From contig CAVXXD010000005.1 of the NCBI GenBank assembly GCA_963765625.1, positions 310,001 to 374,000 of the forward strand: 64,000 nt of DNA, in the 5' to 3' direction. Position numbers and translations under genes: made by a program. The stretch comes from CAVXXD01 sp963765625. Its GTDB lineage: Bacteria; Actinomycetota; Geothermincolia; Geothermincolales; Geothermincolaceae. Under the pieces are notes generated by a model, which had not been told where the DNA came from, searched no databases, and saw nothing but the letters and a program-made list of their open reading frames with translations. This document shows, in pieces, positions 26,362-33,843 of this stretch; the stretch's first letter is position 1, and each line of letters opens with the position of its first letter.

Positions 26362-27069
26362 ATGAGCAGTGGCGCGGCTTTCTCTTTCTTCATATTCCTG
26401 CTCTACCTCGGGCTTGGGATTTACCTCTCCCGCAGGTCGGCAAGTAAGGAAGGGATGCTTGCCCCTGTCCATGTCTCCTTCGGCGCCATCTACCTCATGA
26501 TCGCTTTTGCCTACCTCTTCACCGGCCTGCAGCAGGTCTTCCACCAGGCCGGCCACCCCCTTCCCGATGAGGCCTGCGCCTACCTGGCCCAATGCGTTGC
26601 CTTCGCCGTCATGATCCCGGCCGCTTATTTCTCCACTTTCCTGCTTTTCGGCAATATCCGCTTGAGCTGGTACCTCCTGATCGTCTTCCTCGTCGTCTCC
26701 TGTATCGCATGCGGGCTCGCCGGCACTTCACCGCGGCACGTGGTTGAGTACAGCTGGGGTTCCGCCTGGGACTTCGATTCGGTCCTCCTCAAGGTCTACT
26801 ATGCCGTGGCCGGCAGCATACCTTCTCTGGCGGCGCTGGTGGGTTTCATCATACTCATCGTCCGTCACCTCGACACCAGGGAGAGCCGGTACCGCGCCAT
26901 TTTCATCGCCGCGTCTCTCGCCTGCATCCTCTTCGCCTGGATGGTCATGCCGTCCGATCGTGAGTACCTGGTCGCGGTCTCGCGGATACTGGCCATGCTG
27001 GGATCGTTCTTGGGTTATCTCGCCTATTCCCATATCTTCCTGCCAGCCCGGGACGAGGGTCCCGCCTGA
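26362..27069 (+). CDS. Multi-pass membrane protein, copy 2 of a tandem pair
   Basis: A 235-residue intact paralogue of 25565-26276, with GGAGG upstream of ATG 26362 (MSSGAAFSFFIFLLYLGLGI). About seven TM helices are seen. Shared motifs are YLFTGLQQVFHQAG, IPAAYFSTF, YSWGSAWDFDS and WMVMPSDREYL. The conserved W/D and Q/H residues near membrane boundaries could bind a ligand or cofactor. No known domain is recognised. The two genes are 85 nt apart. Confidence 0.8.
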   Translation: MSSGAAFSFFIFLLYLGLGIYLSRRSASKEGMLAPVHVSFGAIYLMIAFAYLFTGLQQVFHQAGHPLPDEACAYLAQCVAFAVMIPAAYFSTFLLFGNIRLSWYLLIVFLVVSCIACGLAGTSPRHVVEYSWGSAWDFDSVLLKVYYAVAGSIPSLAALVGFIILIVRHLDTRESRYRAIFIAASLACILFAWMVMPSDREYLVAVSRILAMLGSFLGYLAYSHIFLPARDEGPA

Positions 27070-27093
27070 ACCCTCCCCTTCTCACGCCGCACC

Positions 27094-27951
27094 TCAGGGG
27101 TACTTCTCGAGGAAGCCGAGTATCAGCCGGTTGACGGCTCGGGGCTTCTGCATGTGTACGACATGGGTCCCTCCCCACACCACGGCCATCTCCGCGCCGG
27201 GGATGGCTGCAGCCGTCTCCCTGAACACCTCGAGGGGGTCGTCCCGGAGAGAGAGGAACTCGTCGCGGTCGCAGGCGACTACCAGGGTGGGGGCGGTGAT
27301 ATGGCCCAGTTCCTCCAGCGTGAAGTCGGGCAGTCCCCTCCACATCCTGGACATCCGGGCGGCGAAATCCTTACCCCGTCCCGGCTCCGGCGTGAGCAGG
27401 CGCCTGACCGCCAGTGAGGCGATCCGGTCGGGAGAGGCAGGGTTGAGAAACTTCTCGATGCCGCGCCGGGCTTGTTCCGAGTAATTGGAGATATTGAAGG
27501 GCGCGCCCAGGAGCACCAGGCCGCGCACCAGGTCCGGGCGCCGCATGGCCAGGGCCAGAGCGGTGGTGCCGCCGTCACTGTGGCCGACCACGTGTACGGG
27601 CCCCAGGCCGAGCACCTCGATCAGGGCCGCAAAGTCATCCGCCATCCGCCGGTAGGTCAGCTCGCCCGTTCCCAGAGTGGTGCGCCCGTGGCCGCGTGTA
27701 TCCGGCGCGATCACCAGGCGGCTCCGGGATAGCGCCGGGAACTGCGCCGCCCAGGTCTGGGCAAACATGAAACCGCCATGGAGCAGCAACACCGGGCTTC
27801 CCGTACCAAAACGCTTGAAGAAGATGTCGATATCCCCGGCCTTTTCCCGGCCCGAGCTGAAAGGAGGGCGCGTCCACGAGAGCCAGAGCGGGTAACCGGC
27901 CATCGCCCCGGTGAAGGCCAACCCCATCTTCAGCGACTCGATAACGGTCAT
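27094..27951 (-). CDS. Alpha/beta-fold hydrolase
   Basis: A 285-residue serine hydrolase. The oxyanion region is LLLHGGFMFAQTW, the nucleophile elbow is VVGHSDGGTTALAL, the acid is in ACDRDEFLSLRD, and the histidine is in WGGTHVVHMQKP. AAGGAGG lies 6 nt upstream of ATG 27951. An N-terminal hydrophobic stretch (MGLAFTGAMAGYPLWL) may associate with the membrane. It is divergent from the lycopene-cyclase-like gene; the gap holds an operator-like palindrome. The substrate is unknown. Confidence 0.9.
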   Translation of the reverse strand: MTVIESLKMGLAFTGAMAGYPLWLSWTRPPFSSGREKAGDIDIFFKRFGTGSPVLLLHGGFMFAQTWAAQFPALSRSRLVIAPDTRGHGRTTLGTGELTYRRMADDFAALIEVLGLGPVHVVGHSDGGTTALALAMRRPDLVRGLVLLGAPFNISNYSEQARRGIEKFLNPASPDRIASLAVRRLLTPEPGRGKDFAARMSRMWRGLPDFTLEELGHITAPTLVVACDRDEFLSLRDDPLEVFRETAAAIPGAEMAVVWGGTHVVHMQKPRAVNRLILGFLEKYP

Positions 27952-28008
27952 CCGCGCCTCCTTGCCTTTCCTCAATTATGACATGCCGGGGAAAGGGCAT
28001 ACCGGTTA

Positions 28009-28038
28009 TTGATTCTGACCGGTCAGTTTGTAGATAAT
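28009..28038 (+). promoter_or_regulatory. Promoter with a TGACCGGTCA palindrome between -35 and -10
   Basis: TTGATT (28009-28014) and GATAAT (28033-28038) are 18 nt apart, upstream of the gene starting at 28077. The perfect 12-bp palindrome CTGACCGGTCAG (28015-28026) fills the spacer directly after the -35, where a bound TetR-type repressor would block RNA polymerase. The cognate regulator is not in the window. Confidence 0.6.
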
Positions 28039-28076
28039 ATCCATAACATGATCCGATGGACGGAGGGGAGGAAGGC

Positions 28077-29225
28077 ATGGGTGAGAACTACGACGCGGTG
28101 GTAGCCGGGGCGGGCCCGACCGGGCTGGCCATCGCCAGCGCCCTGGTCAAACAAGGCCTGCGGGTAGCCTGCGTGGACCCGTCTCCGGAGCGCCGCTGGA
28201 CCAACAACACCTCCACCTGGGCGGACGAAATAGAACCGCTGGGTTTGGACGTATACTGCGACCAGATATGGCGCAGGGCTGAGGTCATCTTCAACGAACG
28301 TTCCTCGCAGGTGTTCGAGCGCGGCTACACCCACTTCGACAACGACGCTTTGAAGAAAGCCCTCATGCCCCCGGCCCTGGAAATGGTGGAGGGGCGGGTC
28401 GCCGGAGCCGAACACGACCGCCAGGGCAGCACCGTTGAGCTCATGGGAGGCAAGAAGCTGCGGGCTTCCCTGGTGTTCGACGCTTCCGGCCACGATCACG
28501 TCCTGCTCCCCTCCTCCCGCGAAGCCGATTCCTTCCAGAACGTCTACGGCATCCTGGCCCGGGTGGACCGGCACCCTTTCGAGCTCGACCGCATGCTGCT
28601 GATGGACTTCCGCCACGCCTTTCTGGGTAACCGCACCTCGCCCCCCACCTTCCTCTACGCCATGCCCTGGGACAGCGACTATGCCTTCTTTGAAGAGACC
28701 TCCCTGGCCGACTCGCCCGGCGTCCCCTTCGAAGTGCTGCAGGGGCGGCTCTACCTTCGCCTGGCCAGCCTGGGAATCAAGGTGCGGAGCGTGGAGTCGG
28801 TGGAGGTAGGCGCCCTTCCCATGAACGGGCCACTGCCGGATTTCTCGTCCCGGGTCATCGGCTTCGGAGCGGCCGGCGGCTTCGTGCAAGCCTCCACCGG
28901 CTGGTGTGTCGGTCACTCGCTGCGCCTGGCCGGTCCGGTGTCCGAACTGGTCTCCGCCGGATTGAGCAAAGGCCTGGCGCCGGAGGAGATTGCCCGTCGC
29001 GTCTACAAGCTGGTGTGGACGCCGGCCCTGCTGCGCATGCGCCGCTTCCACATGCAAGGCGGGGAATTTTTCGGACGCATCGGCATCCGCACCCTGTCGG
29101 TCTTCATGCAGCTCTTCTTCAACGCCCCGGGCGAGATGTGGAAGGTCTACCTCTCCAACGACTGCACCATCCTGGGCATCGATCACGCCCTGGCGCGCGG
29201 CATCCGCGGGATGGCCAGGAGTTGA
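28077..29225 (+). CDS. FAD-dependent oxidoreductase, lycopene-cyclase family
   Basis: A 382-residue flavoprotein. It begins MGENYDAVVAGAGPTGLAIA (dinucleotide-binding GxGxxG). Next comes DPSPERRWTNNTSTWADEIE, which matches the lycopene beta/epsilon cyclase signature with Asn-Asn and an acidic pair. ATG 28077 is preferred over ATG 28056, because GGAGGGGAGGAAGG lies between them and the FAD motif follows directly. No phytoene synthase or carotenoid cluster is adjacent, so the substrate may be another isoprenoid. Expression is probably controlled by the upstream palindrome. Confidence 0.85.
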   Translation: MGENYDAVVAGAGPTGLAIASALVKQGLRVACVDPSPERRWTNNTSTWADEIEPLGLDVYCDQIWRRAEVIFNERSSQVFERGYTHFDNDALKKALMPPALEMVEGRVAGAEHDRQGSTVELMGGKKLRASLVFDASGHDHVLLPSSREADSFQNVYGILARVDRHPFELDRMLLMDFRHAFLGNRTSPPTFLYAMPWDSDYAFFEETSLADSPGVPFEVLQGRLYLRLASLGIKVRSVESVEVGALPMNGPLPDFSSRVIGFGAAGGFVQASTGWCVGHSLRLAGPVSELVSAGLSKGLAPEEIARRVYKLVWTPALLRMRRFHMQGGEFFGRIGIRTLSVFMQLFFNAPGEMWKVYLSNDCTILGIDHALARGIRGMARS

Positions 29226-29242
29226 GGCACCGCGCCCGCCAA

Positions 29243-29647
29243 TTACAGGATAAGGTTTGAAAGGTAAAGCGCCAGGGTGCTCACGGCGCCGGTGAGCAAA
29301 GCCCCCCAAGCCAGATCGACCAGGGTTACCAGCACCGGCCAGTCCTTCAGGGTGGCCTGGTTAGTGAGGTCGTAAGTGCCATAGGCTACCAGCCCCAGCA
29401 GTGCACCGTAGAAGAAGTTCTCAAGGTAGCCGGTGCCCTGGTTGAACGCCGGCACCACCACCAGGGCAGCCAGCCCCAGGATGTAGACCAGGTAGAAGGC
29501 CCCGGCAGGCAGGAAGCTGGGTTTGTCTGCCAGCAGGTGGCCGATGCGCGCAGGGTAGAAACGCTTGCCCATCACTGCCAGCCATACCGCATCGATGGGC
29601 AGCATCACCAGCAGGCAGGCGAGATACGCGACGAAAAAAGTCTTCAT
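29243..29647 (-). CDS. DUF2177 membrane protein
   Basis: A 134-residue protein with four hydrophobic helices. It begins MKTFFVAYLACLLVMLPIDA and includes DAVWL, GKRFYPARIGHL and YGTYDLTNQATLKDWP, all hallmarks of DUF2177. The start at ATG 29647 is preferred because the family begins there; AGGGG is upstream. The function is unknown. It is divergent from the MscS gene and convergent with the lycopene-cyclase-like gene. Confidence 0.88.
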   Translation of the reverse strand: MKTFFVAYLACLLVMLPIDAVWLAVMGKRFYPARIGHLLADKPSFLPAGAFYLVYILGLAALVVVPAFNQGTGYLENFFYGALLGLVAYGTYDLTNQATLKDWPVLVTLVDLAWGALLTGAVSTLALYLSNLIL

Positions 29648-29775
29648 GCCCCTATCATGCCCCTCGGACGCCTCATTGAAACCACCCTTTTCGACTATTC
29701 CGGAACAATAGCGAAGGGAGCCTCCTCTAAAGCCTTTTAGTATCGCCCGAAAAATGTACCGAGGAGGTGAAAACC

Positions 29776-30558
29776 ATGCCGGCAAATGCTTTCATGCAAC
29801 CGCTGACGGACGCCTGGCAGGGCTTCGTCGAATACCTCCCCTTCATCGTCGAGGGACTGGTGGTGATGCTCGCCTTCTTCTTGATAGCGAAGGTGGTGCG
29901 CTTCCTGGCGGAGAGAATTATTTACAGAATGAAGAAGTCTGAGCACGCGGCGCGCCTGCTTTCGCGCCTGGTCTTCTACGTCATCATCTGCGGCGGCGCC
30001 GTGGCCGCCCTGGCGGTCATGGGGGTAAACCCCGCCCGCCTGGCCACTTCGCTGGGGCTGCTGGGCATGGGCCTGGGCATCGCCCTGCGCGAGGTCATCG
30101 AGAACTTCATGGCCGGGGTAATACTGCTGGTGCAGAGGCCCTTCACCGTGGGCGACCAGATCACCTTCGGCGACTACGAGGGCATCGTGGAGGATGTGCG
30201 GGTGCGCGACACGGTTATCCGCCTCTACGACGGGCGGCTGGTCTACGCCCCCAACGCCCAGATATTCCGGGGCCCGGTGGTCAACAACACTTCCTCCCGC
30301 CGGCGCCGGGTCGACTTCGAGGTGCTCATCAAGCACGAGGAAGACGTGCCGACGGCGCTGGACGCCGCGGCGGAGACCCTCATGGAGGTCGACGGCATCC
30401 TGACTGAGCCCGCTCCCCTGGTGGTGGCGCGCGGCCTGGAGGAGAGCGGCGTGGTCCTGCGGGCCTACCTGTGGGTGGACCCGGTCAAGACCAGCATCCT
30501 CGAGACGAAATCCTCGGCCATCGCCGGCGTCAAGGTGGCCCTGGCCGACATGTTCTAA
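29776..30558 (+). CDS. Small-conductance mechanosensitive channel, MscS family
   Basis: A 260-residue membrane channel relieving osmotic pressure. There are about three N-terminal helices. The pore helix TM3 is LATSLGLLGMGLGIALREVIENFMAGV, rich in Gly/Ala, followed by the beta domain PFTVGDQITFGDYEGIVEDV and YAPNAQIFRGPVVNN, and a C-terminal alpha/beta cage. GGAGG lies 8 nt upstream of ATG 29776. Its stop codon is immediately followed, with no gap, by the palindromic element at 30559. Confidence 0.93.
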   Translation: MPANAFMQPLTDAWQGFVEYLPFIVEGLVVMLAFFLIAKVVRFLAERIIYRMKKSEHAARLLSRLVFYVIICGGAVAALAVMGVNPARLATSLGLLGMGLGIALREVIENFMAGVILLVQRPFTVGDQITFGDYEGIVEDVRVRDTVIRLYDGRLVYAPNAQIFRGPVVNNTSSRRRRVDFEVLIKHEEDVPTALDAAAETLMEVDGILTEPAPLVVARGLEESGVVLRAYLWVDPVKTSILETKSSAIAGVKVALADMF

Positions 30559-30645
30559 GGGGTCAGGTCTATCGTTCATTATTTTCTGCCAGATATTGGT
30601 AATACCAGATAATGGTTGAAAATAATAAACGATGGACCTGACCCC
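30559..30645. repeat. GGGGTCAG palindromic element, family I (87 bp)
   Basis: Near-perfect terminal inverted repeats begin GGGGTCAGGTCTATCG on both strands. The ~30-nt centre (CCAGATATTGGTAATACCAG) is itself partly palindromic and resembles the centres of the copies at 5884 and 51101. It starts on the base after the MscS TAA stop and ends 39 nt before the TTG start of the next gene. Confidence 0.88.
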
Positions 30646-30684
30646 CTGTATAATCGACGTGACGACTTTAAGGGGGTTTCGACA

Positions 30685-31362
30685 TTGGACAGCGCCACCG
30701 TAAAGAAGATACTCACCGGCGAAGGGGCGTCCCTCTGCGGCATCGCGCCGGTCGACCGCTTCGTGGACGCCCCCAGCGGTTTTCACCCCCTGGACATCTA
30801 CGAGTATTGCCGGAGTGTGGTGGTGTTCGCGAAACACCTTCCGGCCGGCACCCTCTCCGCCCGCAGCCGTGTTCCCTACTCCCTCGCCAATGATGTGGTG
30901 ATCGAGGAGGTGGACGCCATGGGTTTCCGGGCCTGCCTGGCGCTGGAAGAGCTCGGGGCCACTTGCGTCCCCGTACCCACGGACAGCCCCGTCGAGCACT
31001 GGGAGGAGGAACGCCGGCACGGCCAGGGAATCCTTTCCCTGCGCCACGCCGGCATGCTGGCCGGGCTGGGGGTGCTGGGGCGCAACACGCTCCTCATCAA
31101 CCAGCGCTACGGCAACATGATCCAGATCGGTGCGATACTGGTCGACGTCGAACTGGAAGGCGACCCCCTGGCCTCCTACGAGACCTGCGCTCCCGACTGC
31201 GGCCTCTGCCTGGAGTCATGCCCGGCCGGAGCGCTGGACGGCACCACCGTGGACCAGTCCCTCTGCCGCCCCGTTTCCATCGTCACCAACGCGCGCGGGC
31301 AACTGGTCAAGGGGTGCTACGTCTGCCGTCGTGTCTGCCCCTGTGCGCTGGGCCTCGCTTAG
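30685..31362 (+). CDS. 4Fe-4S double-cluster protein, QueG-like
   Basis: About 225 residues. The C-terminal ferredoxin-type motif CAPDCGLCLESCPAGAL with a later CYVCRRVCPCALG binds two 4Fe-4S clusters, as in epoxyqueuosine reductase and related corrinoid-dependent enzymes. It is shorter than QueG (no C-terminal HEAT repeats), so it is probably a relative of different function. It starts at TTG 30685 with AGGGGG 8 nt upstream; no ATG fits. The HXXEE gene follows 9 nt downstream. A larger relative is at 41054. Confidence 0.8.
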   Translation: MDSATVKKILTGEGASLCGIAPVDRFVDAPSGFHPLDIYEYCRSVVVFAKHLPAGTLSARSRVPYSLANDVVIEEVDAMGFRACLALEELGATCVPVPTDSPVEHWEEERRHGQGILSLRHAGMLAGLGVLGRNTLLINQRYGNMIQIGAILVDVELEGDPLASYETCAPDCGLCLESCPAGALDGTTVDQSLCRPVSIVTNARGQLVKGCYVCRRVCPCALGLA

Positions 31363-31371
31363 GAAACGGTT

Positions 31372-31822
31372 ATGGATTGGATATTCTGGGTGCTGCTGGC
31401 CGCAACGGCCCTGCACGTGGTGGAGGAGTACTTCGGCGGCCGCTTCCGCCGGTTCAGCCTGAGCCTCTCCACCATGGAATTCGTCGTGATCAACGCGGCT
31501 TTCCTGGGACTGGCGGCCTCGGCCGCGTCTCATCTGGCCGGAGCACCCTGTGTACTGCCTCTCGCTCCCGGCGCTGCTGGTGGTAAACGCGTGCGTGCAC
31601 CTGGTGCCGATGGTGGCTACGCGGCGCTATTCGCCCGGCTCGGTCACGGTGCTGCTGCTTTGCGCGCCGCTTTCCGTCTATGCCTTCCACGTCGCCGACG
31701 ACGCCGGCCTGGGGAGCGCGGTTAACGTACTCTCGGCTTTTGCCCTGGCGGCTTTCTGGTTGCTGCTGGCCCTGGCTTTTTCGTTTTTCTGCTGGGCCCT
31801 TCGCGAATGGACGGGCAGGTAG
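31372..31822 (+). CDS. HXXEE-domain membrane protein (frameshift)
   Basis: Reconstructed as ~149 residues with four hydrophobic helices. The motif LHVVEEYFGG near the N-terminus contains the His-x-x-Glu-Glu that names the HXXEE family, and ATRRYSPGSVTVLL is in the second half. An extra G near 31538-31541 (GGCCGGAGC) breaks the frame; without it SHLAEHPVYCLSLPALLVVN reads through. The family is thought to be membrane-bound with a possible metal site, function unproven. Cotranscribed with the QueG-like gene. Confidence 0.78.
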
Positions 31823-31831
31823 CCGCTTCCC

Positions 31832-32956
31832 TTACAGGGTCACGGTGACGGACAGGTCTCCGTCGTCGCGGTATTCCCAGGTACACCCGGTCGATTCCCG
31901 GCGGTAGGCCAGCTCCGTCAAGGCCTTGAGCGTGCCCACCATGAGCAGGTGCAGGCACGAGTTGTTCATCAGGATGGTCACTCTGTTCCGGTCGCCTTCC
32001 ATACTTACCAGGTTACCCATGCCGCTCAGGCCCAGCAGGCGCTGAAAGTCCCCGGCATCACGGTTCCATCTTTCCCAGCCCCAGGCTTCCTTGATCTGAA
32101 GGTACTGGGCCTCGACGACGGTTTCCTGGAGGTCGACACCAAGTTCGGCTACCATGTCCTCAATAGCCGTGTCCAGTGAGGTGGGTCCGAAAATGGCCAT
32201 GCGCCGGCCGGTTTCGGGGTTGACGATGATGCCTTTCTCCAGGTCCCACCGGTAAATGGAAATCTCCAGCGGCACGCCGCATTCCGGGCAGGAGTCGAAT
32301 TCCAAGCGGCCCGGCTTGAAATCGAAACGCCTGGTTCGCATTTTATCTTTCGATTCCGGATGCCGGCCGCCCTCGTAAGCCTCTATCTCGTAGAGGTCGG
32401 TCCCCACCTTACGGTATTCGACCTGCAGATCGCGGTCTTCGAAGGCCTCACAGCCGGCCAGGATCTCGGCCGCCATGAAGATAATCGAGTACGGGTGGCT
32501 TACGGCGGTCGAGCGCCATGCATAATCATCGCAGGCCTCCAGGCTGACGTTGGGCAGGGGGTTGCCGTATCCGTAGATCTTGACCATGTCCTGCATGGCC
32601 TCGTAATGGCCGGTGACGACGGCACACATCTTCTCCCGCTCCTCGGGAGTCAGGGCCAAGCCGGTCCCCTCCAGGTCCAGCCCCTCGAGCAGGGGTTGGC
32701 CTTTTTCCAGGGAATATATCTTTTCCAGAAAACTCCTGGTCTCCCGGCGCCGGCTCTCGATGGCGTAATGCTCCACTTCTATACCACTGAGTTTCTCTAC
32801 GCCGCGAAAGAGGGGGTCGATTATCTCCGGCTCGTAGAAGACCCAGCGGTTCCTGCTCGAGCTCCTGGAGTAAATAACGCCGTTGTCCCCCCATCTAAGC
32901 TCTCCACTGACCAGCAGGGGTACCCCGCACTTACCGCAAACCTCTATCCTGCCCAT
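31832..32956 (-). CDS. Double zinc-ribbon protein, unknown family (paralogue of 62663)
   Basis: About 374 residues, soluble. Two homologous modules are each led by a Cys pair: IEVCGKCGVPLLVSGELRW with GVIYSRSSSR near the N-terminus, and FDSCPECGVPLEISIYRW with GIIVNPETGRR near residue 240. Each Cys pair is followed by W, a Gly-Ile turn and a helical stretch. The C-terminal part has LLGLSGMGNLV and a W-E-Y-R-D-D end. The same double arrangement occurs at 62663-63739. GGGAGG precedes tandem ATGs (32959 and 32956). No catalytic motif is recognised; sensing or scaffolding is possible. Confidence 0.72.
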   Translation of the reverse strand: MGRIEVCGKCGVPLLVSGELRWGDNGVIYSRSSSRNRWVFYEPEIIDPLFRGVEKLSGIEVEHYAIESRRRETRSFLEKIYSLEKGQPLLEGLDLEGTGLALTPEEREKMCAVVTGHYEAMQDMVKIYGYGNPLPNVSLEACDDYAWRSTAVSHPYSIIFMAAEILAGCEAFEDRDLQVEYRKVGTDLYEIEAYEGGRHPESKDKMRTRRFDFKPGRLEFDSCPECGVPLEISIYRWDLEKGIIVNPETGRRMAIFGPTSLDTAIEDMVAELGVDLQETVVEAQYLQIKEAWGWERWNRDAGDFQRLLGLSGMGNLVSMEGDRNRVTILMNNSCLHLLMVGTLKALTELAYRRESTGCTWEYRDDGDLSVTVTL

Positions 32957-33055
32957 CATTATTCCTCCCGTCGCAACCAGCACGGCTCTTCTTATTATTT
33001 TAACCAAACCGGGCCTGACGGCAATGATGCAGGTGCTTCCCGGGCCGCGGTCCGC

Positions 33056-33556
33056 TCAGTCCCTGGGGTCGTTAAGGAAGTGGCCATCGTCCCGCTTCTC
33101 GTGGATCTGGTGGTCCTTGCCTTCCATCCAGCCTATGCGGGTTTCCGTACCCGGGGAGTCCACCCTGGGGATGTGCGGCTTGATATCCAGCACCGGTGTG
33201 CCGTCCAGCAGGTCCACGTCCCGGATGTGCAGGATGTTGCCATCCACGCGGTCCAGCCGCACCACGCTGGTGCCGAGATGGTTGGGGCGGACGGGGGCGC
33301 GGGTGGCGAATACTCCGCGCGTCACTTCGTCCAGGAAGGGCTTCACCTCCAGCCTGGTCACGTCGCAGAGGTGAAAGTAGTAGACCAGGATAATGTGGGA
33401 GAAGCCGTCCAGGTCGGCCAGGCCCGGGGCGAACTCGGGCAGTACCTCCACCAATGCCTCGACGTCCTTCCCTCCCACCGGCTGGATGGGGGTGCCCAGG
33501 TTCTCCTTGAAGGGAGAGCGGATAACACCTATGGGGCTCAGAACTATATCGTCCAT
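33056..33556 (-). CDS. trmO: tRNA (adenine-N6)-methyltransferase TrmO / TsaA-like
   Basis: A 166-residue SAM-dependent beta-barrel methyltransferase of the UPF0066/YaeB family, which methylates the t6A37 base of tRNA-Thr. It begins PIGVIRSPFKENLGTPIQP and has LDGFSHIILVYYFH and FATRAPVRPNHLGTSVVRL, all family signatures. It has the short form without the C-terminal extension of E. coli TrmO, so tRNA specificity is inferred from the family. The RBS is weak. Confidence 0.88.
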   Translation of the reverse strand: MDDIVLSPIGVIRSPFKENLGTPIQPVGGKDVEALVEVLPEFAPGLADLDGFSHIILVYYFHLCDVTRLEVKPFLDEVTRGVFATRAPVRPNHLGTSVVRLDRVDGNILHIRDVDLLDGTPVLDIKPHIPRVDSPGTETRIGWMEGKDHQIHEKRDDGHFLNDPRD

Positions 33557-33843
33557 GCCATTATCATATCATTCCGAAATTCCATATCATGTAGTTTGGA
33601 GATAGAGAATTTCCATAAAAGGAATAATTCATACCTTGGATAAAGATAAGCAAAGTAGCTCGCGCTTATCAATAAGTAAGCAATTCCAAAACACAATAAG
33701 GCTATGATTGTTCCCATCTAATCAGTTTCCTTTATAGCATCATTAATGGCTCTTCACCTACGTTCCGAACCAGTAACGACCTGGACCGAAACCCGGCCCC
33801 CGCGCCAGCGGGGGCCCTTCTTCTTCATAATGGGAACAAACCG
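33557..33843. other. AT-rich intergenic region, no gene seen
   Basis: 287 nt, markedly AT-rich from about 33560 to 33750 compared with the rest of the window. It should hold the promoter for the trmO-like gene (minus strand). Apart from the hairpin at 33790 I see no ORF, tRNA or repeat. Confidence 0.6.
33790..33820 (-). terminator. Hairpin after the large secreted repeat protein
   Basis: A perfect 9-bp GGCCCCCGC/GCGGGGGCC stem (33795-33803 with 33808-33816), 24 nt past the stop at 33844. On the minus strand the following tract is short (GGGTTTCGG), so terminator strength is uncertain. Confidence 0.65.

Noticed and set aside
28023..29309. 428-codon minus-strand frame over the lycopene-cyclase-like gene
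   Set aside because: Antisense shadow. The plus-strand frame has FAD and cyclase motifs, an RBS and a promoter.
29737..31047. 436-codon minus-strand frame over MscS and the QueG-like gene
   Set aside because: It spans two convincing plus-strand genes and a palindromic element; the composition is that of a shadow.
32360..33643. 427-codon plus-strand frame over the zinc-ribbon and TrmO genes
   Set aside because: It crosses two minus-strand genes with clear motifs and RBSs.
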